From Adhaeribacter radiodurans (GTDB taxonomy: Bacteria > Bacteroidota > Bacteroidia > Cytophagales > Hymenobacteraceae), in NCBI RefSeq assembly GCF_014075995.1, contig NZ_CP055153.1:5704001-5768000 (forward strand): 64,000 nucleotides of DNA, in the 5' to 3' direction. This document shows positions 47,067-54,596 of this stretch, one piece after another. A model generated the notes under the pieces. It saw nothing but the letters and a program-made list of their open reading frames with translations. It searched no databases and had not been told where the DNA came from. The number at the start of each line of letters is the position of its first letter. The first letter of the stretch is position 1. The translations under genes were made by a program, and so were the position numbers.

Positions 47067-47094
47067 TAGAAATTATGAATTAGAAATTAGAAAT
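47067..47094. repeat. Heptamer array, left inverted repeat of the four-helix-bundle element
   Basis: Units TAGAAAT, TATGAAT, TAGAAAT and TAGAAAT lie at 7-bp spacing between the lpd start and the stop codon of the small gene. Bases 47071-47096, which include that stop codon, are perfectly inverted at 47466-47491 (26 bp). Confidence 0.85.
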
Positions 47095-47459
47095 TAAGCA
47101 TTCGCCTTCATCGAGATTAGAATGCTATTAATAATTCGTCTGATTTCTAGCCCATCTTCATGAATGGATTCAAACGCTTTTTCAGAAAGATATTGACTGT
47201 CATTGAGCAGCCGTAACCAGTAAAATGTTTCTCTGGCTTCTTTTGCCGCAATATTTAATTTATGAACGAAATCAGCTTTAGAACTTGCAGCGATTGCTTC
47301 TTCCACATTGGCTCCAATAGAAGTTCCGCTTCTAAGCAATTGCTTAGCCAAAACAAACTCTTTTTGCTCCTGGGTTAAATATTTATAAAGCTTGATAATC
47401 CGAAGGGCGAAGGCATAACTCTTATCACAAATTACATTCTCCTTCTTGCCTTCTGCCAC
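47094..47459 (-). CDS. Four-helix-bundle protein, S23 family, bracketed by inverted repeats
   Basis: This 121-residue paralogue of the protein at 42792 shares the core KQLLRSGTSIGAN and the same length. It begins with GTG at 47457-47459, since the only upstream ATG is in the repeat and meets an in-frame TAG at once. The gene lies between sucB and lpd, and the flanking arrays touch its start codon and include its stop codon. Function is unknown. The bracketed structure looks like a compact mobile or inserted unit, though it carries no transposase. Confidence 0.9.
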   Translation of the reverse strand: MAEGKKENVICDKSYAFALRIIKLYKYLTQEQKEFVLAKQLLRSGTSIGANVEEAIAASSKADFVHKLNIAAKEARETFYWLRLLNDSQYLSEKAFESIHEDGLEIRRIINSILISMKANA

Positions 47460-47460
47460 A

Positions 47461-47492
47461 ATTTCTAATTTCTAATTTCTAATTCATAATTT
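47461..47492. repeat. Heptamer array, right inverted repeat of the four-helix-bundle element
   Basis: Units ATTTCTA (three times), ATTCATA and ATTTTAT run from the start codon of the small gene almost to the sucB stop codon (47495). It is the inverse of the array at 47067-47096. Confidence 0.85.
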
Positions 47493-47494
47493 TA

Positions 47495-49213
47495 TTACAC
47501 GCCCAACAATAAACGCATTGGGTCTTCGAGCAGCTCTTTCACGCGAACTAAGAAGCTAACTGATTCACGGCCGTCGATGATGCGGTGATCGTACGATAAC
47601 GCTACGTACATCATCGGGCGAATAACTACCTGGTCATTGATCGCAATTGGGCGATTAACAATGTTGTGCATACCTAAGATGGCCGATTGCGGTGCGTTAA
47701 TGATAGGCGTAGACATCATGGAGCCAAATACGCCCCCGTTGGTAATGGTAAAGGTTCCACCAGTCATTTCCTCAATCGAAATTTTATTTTCGCGCGCTTT
47801 CTTAGCTAAACGAACAACTTCTTTTTCTACGCCATCCAACGATAAGCTTTCGGCATTACGGATAACCGGCACTACCAAACCTTTAGGAGCAGAAACGGCT
47901 ATAGATATATCACAGAAATCGTTGAAAACAATTTCATTTTCTTCGAGTTGGGCGTTTACAGCTGGCCATTCTTGTAAGGCTACCGTACAAGCTTTCACGA
48001 AGAACGACATAAAGCCCAGGTTCACTTCAAATTTTTCTTTGAACTTGTCTTTGTACTTTGCCCGGATGTCCATAATCGGCTTCATATCTACTTCGTTAAA
48101 AGTAGTCAGCATGGCCGTTTCGTTTTTAACCGCTACTAACCGACGGGCTACCGTTTTCCGTAAGCTCGACATCCGTTCACGACGCTGATTACGGTTACCC
48201 GAAGTGGCCGGCGCAGAAGCTGGTTGCGAAGTTGCTGGCTTTGAAGCAGGAGCAACAGGCTGTGCTTGTGGCGCCGCAGCAGGTTTAGCCTGCGCACCTA
48301 CGGCATCTTCTTTCGTAATGCGGCCATCCCGGCCAGAGCCAACCACATCCGTTGCATTAATACCTTTTTCAGCTAATATTTTACCAGCAGCCGGCGAAGG
48401 AGTGCCACTAGCATAGGTTTGAGCTCCCCCGTTAGAGGCCGCAGCGGCTTGCGCGGACTGGGATGCAGGTGCGCTGGCCGGAGCAGCTGGAGCACCGGAA
48501 ACAGCACCTGTAGTACTTTCGATGGTACAAATAACGGAACCAACCGGTACAGTTTCACCTTCCGGGGCTACAATGTGTAAAGTACCGGCAACTTCGGCGG
48601 GTAATTCAAAAGTAGCTTTGTCGGATTCCAATTCGCAAATAACTTCGTCGAGAGCAACTACTTCACCATCTTTTTTAAGCCATTTAGAAATAGTTACTTC
48701 AGTAATAGATTCGCCTACGGTAGGAATTTTAATTTCTTTGGAACCGCCAGCGGCTGTAGCTGCGGCATTGCCTACCTGCGGGTTATTATTAGTTGACACT
48801 GGATTGTATGAGCTGTCGGCTACCGGAGCTTTTTCGGCGGCAGGTGTACTCTGCGGATCCGTAATGGTTTTGGCTTCGGCGGGTTGTGGTTCTGCTACTG
48901 CACCGCCGTAACCAGAGCCACTGCCTTTACTTTCGGCGCTGGCCCCACCGGTGGTAGTACCCGTACCGTTGCTGCTACCGCCCTCCTCGATGCTACATAG
49001 TACCGTACCAATCGGAATGGTTTCGCCTTCGGCTACTATAATGCGCAATATACCGGCTCCTTCAGCTGGTAGCTCAAAGGTGGCTTTATCCGACTCCAGT
49101 TCACAAATAACTTCGTCCATTGCTACTTGGTCGCCGTCTTTTTTTAGCCATTTGGCAATAGTTACTTCGGTTATCGACTCGCCCACCACGGGCACTTTTA
49201 CTTCCAATGACAT
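47495..49213 (-). CDS. sucB: 2-oxoglutarate dehydrogenase E2, dihydrolipoyl succinyltransferase
   Basis: This 572-residue enzyme transfers the succinyl group to CoA. It has two lipoyl domains, each with the [12 protein letters not shown] loop (the first lipoyl Lys is residue 43, the second near 205), two Ala/Pro/Gly-rich linkers, an E3-binding domain ([23 protein letters not shown]-type) and the catalytic core ending with the HxxxDG motif in [11 protein letters not shown] single lipoyl domain is usual for this E2, so two is a variant. The neighbours sucA and lpd support the 2-oxoglutarate rather than the pyruvate complex. Confidence 0.94.
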   Translation of the reverse strand: MSLEVKVPVVGESITEVTIAKWLKKDGDQVAMDEVICELESDKATFELPAEGAGILRIIVAEGETIPIGTVLCSIEEGGSSNGTGTTTGGASAESKGSGSGYGGAVAEPQPAEAKTITDPQSTPAAEKAPVADSSYNPVSTNNNPQVGNAAATAAGGSKEIKIPTVGESITEVTISKWLKKDGEVVALDEVICELESDKATFELPAEVAGTLHIVAPEGETVPVGSVICTIESTTGAVSGAPAAPASAPASQSAQAAAASNGGAQTYASGTPSPAAGKILAEKGINATDVVGSGRDGRITKEDAVGAQAKPAAAPQAQPVAPASKPATSQPASAPATSGNRNQRRERMSSLRKTVARRLVAVKNETAMLTTFNEVDMKPIMDIRAKYKDKFKEKFEVNLGFMSFFVKACTVALQEWPAVNAQLEENEIVFNDFCDISIAVSAPKGLVVPVIRNAESLSLDGVEKEVVRLAKKARENKISIEEMTGGTFTITNGGVFGSMMSTPIINAPQSAILGMHNIVNRPIAINDQVVIRPMMYVALSYDHRIIDGRESVSFLVRVKELLEDPMRLLLGV

Positions 49214-49221
49214 ATATCTTT

Positions 49222-49368
49222 GAGTTATGAGTTAAAAGTTAAGAGTTATGAGTTAAAAGTATACAATTAGAAATAAGGTTTATAAGATAAATTTAAAAAT
49301 TTAAACCTACTTACTTTTTACCTCTTTCCAACTCTTAACTTTTAACTTATAACTCTTAACTAAATACT
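49222..49368. repeat. Empty inverted-repeat element between sucA and sucB
   Basis: The left array has GAGTTAT, GAGTTAA and AAGTTAA units (49222-49260). The right array has CTTAACT, TTTAACT and TATAACT units (49327-49368). Bases 49222-49247 and 49330-49355 are inverted repeats of 26 bp with one mismatch. An inner 7-bp inverted pair AGGTTTA/TAAACCT lies at 49276-49308. There is no gene inside. It starts 9 bases upstream of the sucB ATG and ends 2 bases before the sucA stop. Confidence 0.8.
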
Positions 49369-49369
49369 A

Positions 49370-52141
49370 CTAAATCGCGAATGCTTTTTCGATAAGCTCG
49401 CGTTGTTCTTTGTTATGGATTTTAAGATAACCAGTAGCTGGCGATGAACTAGCTTTACGGGCAATAACATCCTGCAAAATATTTTTGAAGCGTAAAGCCC
49501 GTAAAATATACGCCCAGTAACCCATGTTAGATGGTTCTTCCTGTGCCCAGTATACCTTCGGATTATTGTATTTACTTAATTCGGCTTCCAGTTGCAAGTG
49601 CGGGAACGGATGCAATTGCTCCAGGCGAATAACAGCTACATCTTTTCGATTGTTTTTTTGCTGCTCATCAAATAAATCGTAATAGAATTTACCGGAACAC
49701 ATAATTACTTTGGTTACCTCGCTCGCTTCGGCATACGTATCGCCAATTACTTCTTTAAAAGAACCAGATGTAAATTCAGATACCGGCGACACGGCTAACG
49801 GATGACGCAGCATGGATTTTGGGGCCATGTTAATTAACGGCTTCCGGAATGGCAACGCTAATTGGCGACGCAGCACGTGGAAGAAGTTAGCCGGTAAAGT
49901 AATGTTGGTTACAAAAATATTGTATTCGGCAGCTAGCTGTAAAAATCTTTCCGGGCGGGCATTGGAGTGTTCCGGACCTTGGCCTTCGTAACCGTGCGGC
50001 AATAACATTACCACACCGTTCATCCGTTGCCATTTAGACTCGGAAGGCGTAATAAATTGGTCGATCATTACCTGGGCGCCGTTGGCAAAATCACCGAATT
50101 GTGCTTCCCAGATTGCTAAAGCGTTAGGGTTGGCCATGGCATAACCAAATTCAAAGCCTAATGCCCCGTATTCCGAAAGCAAGGAGTTGTAAATTCGCAT
50201 TTTCTCCTGGTTTTCGTCGATGTAATTTAAGCTGTTATAACCTGAATTGGTTTCAGCATCGTGCAATACAGCGTGCCGGTGCGAGAAAGTACCGCGCTGT
50301 ACATCTTGTCCGCCTAATCGTACAATCTTATTTTCCAGCAATAGCGATCCGTAAGCCAGTAATTCAGCCGCAGCCCAGTTCAGGGTTTTGGTGTTAAAGA
50401 ACATGTCCTGCCGTTCTTTTAGCAATTTTTCAATCTGCTTTAAAGGTTTAAAACCTTCCGGAATAGTAGAAAGTGCTTTACCTACTTTTTCTACTACTTC
50501 CTGGCTAATACTGGTATCCGGCGATTTGTCAAAATCTTCGGGAGTTGAGCGGCGTAATACCTGCCATTCTTTTTCCAGTACCTGGTAATTGTAAGGTAAT
50601 GGTTTTTGTTTTACTAAATTCAAACGGTCTTGCAGTAAATCACGGAACTCTTTGTCCATGTTTTCGGCTAGTTGCGCGTTTACTTCGCCCCGGTTAATTA
50701 ATACTTTATTATAAATTTCCCGCGGATTCGGGTGCTTGGAAATCAGGTTATATAATTGCGGCTGCGTGAACTTAGGCTCGTCGCTTTCGTTGTGCCCATG
50801 ACGGCGGTAACAAACCATATCCACAAAAATATCCGCGTGGAAACGCTGGCGGTATTCGGTAGCAACCTGTACGGCGTAAACTACAGCTTCCGGATCGTCG
50901 CCGTTTACGTGTAATACCGGGGCATCAATAATTTTAGCTACGTCTGTTGAGTAAATAGAGGAACGGGCATCTTCAAAATCGGTAGTAAAACCAACCTGAT
51001 TATTAATTACAAAGTGAATAGTACCTCCGGTTTTATAACCTTCCAGTTGCGACATTTGAGTTACTTCGTACACAATGCCTTGACCAGCCAGAGCTGCATC
51101 CCCGTGAATTAAAATAGGCAGGATTTTATCGTAATCGTTTTTGTACATGCTGTCAATTTTAGCCCGTACAAAACCTTCTACCACTGGGTTAACTGCCTCT
51201 AAGTGCGAGGGGTTAGGCGCCAGTTTTAAATTTACTTTTTTGCCCGACACCGTAGTTACCTCGCTGGAATAACCCATGTGGTATTTTACATCGCCATCGC
51301 CCATGGTTAAATCCGGTACGGCAGTACCTTCAAACTCACTAAATATTTGCTCGTAAGTTTTTCCCAGGGTGTTAGCCAGCACGTTTAAACGGCCGCGGTG
51401 GGCCATCCCAATCATTACTTCTTCTACGCCCAGTTCAGAGGCTTTATCAATAATGGCATCCAAAGCCGGAATGGTAGTTTCGCCGCCTTCCAGAGAAAAA
51501 CGTTTCTGACCTAAAAATTTAGTGTGCAAAAAGTTTTCGAAAACAACAGCTTCGTTTAACTTTTTCAGAATCCGCTTTTTGTGCTCCAGAGGTGGATCAA
51601 AATTTAAAAATTCTTTCTCAATCTTATCCCGGAACCAATCCAGTACTTCCGGGTCGCGGATGTACATGTATTCAAATCCGATAGTTTCGGTATAAATCTT
51701 ATTCAGTGCTGTAATAATGTCGCGCAGCGAAGAAGCGCCAATACCAATAGCTTCTCCGGCCTGAAAAACAATATCCAGATCGGCTTCGGATAAACCAAAA
51801 TCTTTTAAATCCAATAAAGCTTTCCGGTCTTTGCGCGGACGAACCGGGTTTGTTTTAGAAAGCAGGTGCGCCCGGCTCCGGTAAGCCTGAATCAGGTTAC
51901 GTACTTTTAACTCCCGGTCAATGTCGGAAGTGGAAGCTGCCGGTGCAGGAGCGGTTTTGCTGGAACCATTAGCAGATGGAGCGTTATGTCCATTTTCTGA
52001 CGTATATTTAACGGAGAAATCGTACCCCTCAAAAAACTTACGCCAGCCAAAATCTACTGATTCTGGGTCTTGTTGATAGGCTTTATACAACTCATCAATG
52101 TACGATGCGTCTGCATTAGCAATATACGAGAAACTACTCAT
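49370..52141 (-). CDS. sucA: 2-oxoglutarate dehydrogenase E1
   Basis: This 923-residue thiamine-diphosphate enzyme decarboxylates 2-oxoglutarate and succinylates the E2 lipoyl group. It has the N-terminal FGWRKFFEGYDF tether region, GMAHRGRLNVLANTLGK, HGDAALAGQG and RRHGHNESDEP in the cofactor-binding region, and a transketolase-like C-terminal half (LPHGYEGQGPEHSNARPERFLQ). The length fits the family. It is the first gene of sucA-sucB-lpd and carries a good promoter upstream. Confidence 0.96.
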   Translation of the reverse strand: MSSFSYIANADASYIDELYKAYQQDPESVDFGWRKFFEGYDFSVKYTSENGHNAPSANGSSKTAPAPAASTSDIDRELKVRNLIQAYRSRAHLLSKTNPVRPRKDRKALLDLKDFGLSEADLDIVFQAGEAIGIGASSLRDIITALNKIYTETIGFEYMYIRDPEVLDWFRDKIEKEFLNFDPPLEHKKRILKKLNEAVVFENFLHTKFLGQKRFSLEGGETTIPALDAIIDKASELGVEEVMIGMAHRGRLNVLANTLGKTYEQIFSEFEGTAVPDLTMGDGDVKYHMGYSSEVTTVSGKKVNLKLAPNPSHLEAVNPVVEGFVRAKIDSMYKNDYDKILPILIHGDAALAGQGIVYEVTQMSQLEGYKTGGTIHFVINNQVGFTTDFEDARSSIYSTDVAKIIDAPVLHVNGDDPEAVVYAVQVATEYRQRFHADIFVDMVCYRRHGHNESDEPKFTQPQLYNLISKHPNPREIYNKVLINRGEVNAQLAENMDKEFRDLLQDRLNLVKQKPLPYNYQVLEKEWQVLRRSTPEDFDKSPDTSISQEVVEKVGKALSTIPEGFKPLKQIEKLLKERQDMFFNTKTLNWAAAELLAYGSLLLENKIVRLGGQDVQRGTFSHRHAVLHDAETNSGYNSLNYIDENQEKMRIYNSLLSEYGALGFEFGYAMANPNALAIWEAQFGDFANGAQVMIDQFITPSESKWQRMNGVVMLLPHGYEGQGPEHSNARPERFLQLAAEYNIFVTNITLPANFFHVLRRQLALPFRKPLINMAPKSMLRHPLAVSPVSEFTSGSFKEVIGDTYAEASEVTKVIMCSGKFYYDLFDEQQKNNRKDVAVIRLEQLHPFPHLQLEAELSKYNNPKVYWAQEEPSNMGYWAYILRALRFKNILQDVIARKASSSPATGYLKIHNKEQRELIEKAFAI

Positions 52142-52168
52142 GAATACTGGTTATTATTAAACGGTTTT

Positions 52169-52197
52169 CAAATGTAAATACTTTACTTAAATTCAAA
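52169..52197 (-). promoter_or_regulatory. Promoter of the sucA-sucB-lpd operon
   Basis: On the minus strand TTTG (52194-52197) is followed after 17 bases by TACATTTG (52169-52176), a perfect match to the TTTG/TAnnTTTG consensus of Bacteroidota. The predicted start near 52161 leaves a leader of about 20 bases before the sucA ATG. Confidence 0.6.
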
Positions 52198-52562
52198 AAA
52201 TTCGTATTCGCATAAACGAATATATCTGTAAAACAATCAAGTAAATGCATTAGTGCAGTTTTGCTCTTAAATGTAGCAGACACTAATTACTTTGATACTT
52301 AAAAATTGTATTTGCAACATCTACGGGCTTATACGAAATATAGCAGTCAAGATGAATATTTTAGCGGTAAAATTTGATGATTTTTTTCTAACAAACAACA
52401 GGTTTCAGGTAATTTCATAAGGTTGTTCATTGAATAATTTTTAATAAAATATTTATTAAATTTTAATTCGCCGACCTTGATTTACTATTAAAATGTATGC
52501 CGTTGACCATCTGTTAATTCCCAAACAAAATTTATCTTACGAAAAAATTAATTTTAAATCGT
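52198..52562. other. Divergent intergenic region upstream of the M49-like gene
   Basis: No gene or array was found. It must hold the promoter of the metallopeptidase gene, but no perfect element is visible on the plus strand. Confidence 0.35.
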
Positions 52563-54251
52563 ATGAAAAGAGAATATTTTCAAATTCTGTTTTTAATAAG
52601 TGCTTTTTGCTTATTGAGTTGCAATAAAAATCAAAAAGAACAAACCAATAATCAGCAAGCAACTACGGCAAATCAAGACCAAGCCAGCAATACTAACTCA
52701 GTAACTCCAATTCACAAACGTTTAGGGAAGTATGTGCAGGTAAAACTTACTTCAGATTTAAACGGATTATCTGCCAAGGAAAAACAAATGCTGCCCTTGC
52801 TGATAGAAATTGCCCAGATAATGGATGACCTTTTTTGGTACGAAGCTTATGGCAACCGTGACTCTTTGTTAACCGTCGTGAAAGATGGGGCTACCCATAA
52901 ATTTGTAGAAATAAATTATGGACCTTGGGACCGGCTGGAAAACAATGCCCCCTTTATACCGGGTGTAGGCCCTAAACCTGAAACAGCCAACTTCTACCCG
53001 AAGGATATAACCAAAGCCGAATTTGAAAAAGCTAATCTGAAAGATAAAAAAAGCCACTACACTTTTCTGCGCCGCGATGCGCAGGGAAAATTAATAACGG
53101 TGCCTTATCATGTGCAATTTAAAACCCAAGTAGAAAAAGCGGCGTCTCTGCTACGTGAAGCCGCTGGTTTAGCAGAAGATGCCGGTTTAAAGAAATACCT
53201 GGCTTTACGCGCCGAAGCTTTATTAACCGATAAGTACCAACCCAGCGATTTAGCCTGGATGGATATGAAAACGAATACCATTGATTTTGTGGTTGGCCCA
53301 ATTGAAGTGTACGAAGATAAATTGTATAACTACAAAGCCGCGCACGAAGCTTACGTGCTGGTGAAAGACCAGGCCTGGAGTAAACGCCTGGCTAAATACG
53401 CGGCGTTTCTGCCGGAACTGCAAAAAGGCTTACCCGTACCGGCTAAATACAAAACCGAAACCCCGGGCACTGATTCCGATTTAAATGCGTACGATGTAAT
53501 CTATTATGCCGGCGATTGCAATTCGGGTAGTAAAACCATTGCCATTAATTTGCCCAACGACGAAGAAGTGCAACTGAAAAAAGGTACCCGCCGCTTGCAA
53601 TTAAAAAACGCCATGCAGGCGAAGTTTGATAAAATTATGGTGCCAATTACCCAAACTTTAATTGCCCAGGATCAGCAACAACTTGTTAATTTCGATGCTT
53701 TTTTTGCCACCACCATGTTCCATGAGGTAGCGCACGGTTTAGGAATTAAAAATACAATAAACAAAAAAGGCACCGTGCGCGATGCGTTAAAAGAACAAGG
53801 ATCGGCGCTGGAAGAAGGCAAAGCGGATATTCTGGGTTTGTACATGATTACGCAACTTCATAAGAAAGGCCAGATAGAAGGCGATTTAAAAAGTTATTAT
53901 ACTACTTTCCTGGCGGGTATCTTCCGGTCGGTGCGGTTTGGGGCGGCTAGTGCCCATGGCCAGGCCAACATGGTGCGGTTTAACTTTTTTGCGCAAAACG
54001 GGGCTTTTGTACGCGATGCCGCTACTGGTACCTACCGGGTAGATTTTGAAAAAATGGAACAAGCCATGAACAAGCTCTCCGAGAAAATACTCACCCTACA
54101 GGGAGATGGAGATTACACCGGCGTAAAGCAACTTTTAACCGAACAAGGTAAAATAAGTACGGAACTGCAAAATGATTTAAACCTATTAGCTCAAGCGGAA
54201 ATTCCGGTAGACGTGGTTTTTGAACAAGGCAAAGAAGTATTAGGGCTTTAA
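52563..54251 (+). CDS. Zinc metallopeptidase lipoprotein, M49 (dipeptidyl-peptidase III)-like
   Basis: This 562-residue lipoprotein (lipobox LLSC, then an Asn/Gln-rich linker) has the zinc motif HEVAHGLG (His387, Glu388, His391) and a second acidic motif EEGKADILG (Glu417/418) 30 residues later. This matches the M49 layout, though classical M49 enzymes have HExxGH with one extra residue, and here it is HExxH. Substrate unknown; it probably acts in the periplasm or at the surface. It is monocistronic. Confidence 0.8.
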   Translation: MKREYFQILFLISAFCLLSCNKNQKEQTNNQQATTANQDQASNTNSVTPIHKRLGKYVQVKLTSDLNGLSAKEKQMLPLLIEIAQIMDDLFWYEAYGNRDSLLTVVKDGATHKFVEINYGPWDRLENNAPFIPGVGPKPETANFYPKDITKAEFEKANLKDKKSHYTFLRRDAQGKLITVPYHVQFKTQVEKAASLLREAAGLAEDAGLKKYLALRAEALLTDKYQPSDLAWMDMKTNTIDFVVGPIEVYEDKLYNYKAAHEAYVLVKDQAWSKRLAKYAAFLPELQKGLPVPAKYKTETPGTDSDLNAYDVIYYAGDCNSGSKTIAINLPNDEEVQLKKGTRRLQLKNAMQAKFDKIMVPITQTLIAQDQQQLVNFDAFFATTMFHEVAHGLGIKNTINKKGTVRDALKEQGSALEEGKADILGLYMITQLHKKGQIEGDLKSYYTTFLAGIFRSVRFGAASAHGQANMVRFNFFAQNGAFVRDAATGTYRVDFEKMEQAMNKLSEKILTLQGDGDYTGVKQLLTEQGKISTELQNDLNLLAQAEIPVDVVFEQGKEVLGL

Positions 54252-54596
54252 AATTAAATTACCAGAAAAATTTTCGTTTTAAGTGTAAGCATTACGCTTC
54301 TGCAAGGCTATACTTGTTATTTTTCTTGCCCTGTATGCTGGTAGGTTTTACTTTTTTTACATTGACAGCAGGCTAGCTGGTTGTGCTATTCCGCTAGTAT
54401 AGTTTATAGCTGATACCCAACCGCAATACTTTGAGCACAATAATACTTTGAGCACAATTCCACTCAGAACCTTTGAATACCCACGTGCGAAACTTTTGCG
54501 GAAGCCTGTCAGTACATAATAGCATTATATTTTATACTTTGGGCAGCTTTTCCGCCATCCAACAGCCGTGCTGGTGAAAGCGTACGTTTATCTTTT
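54252..54596. other. Intergenic region with a tandem duplication
   Basis: A perfect 17-bp tandem duplication, AATACTTTGAGCACAAT, occupies 54425-54441 and 54442-54458. No gene was found. It lies about 140 bases upstream of the PAS kinase gene. Confidence 0.6.

Noticed and set aside
42792-47459. The S23-type genes as part of a diversity-generating retroelement or an rRNA intervening sequence.
   Set aside because: No reverse transcriptase, template/variable repeat or rRNA gene lies in the window.
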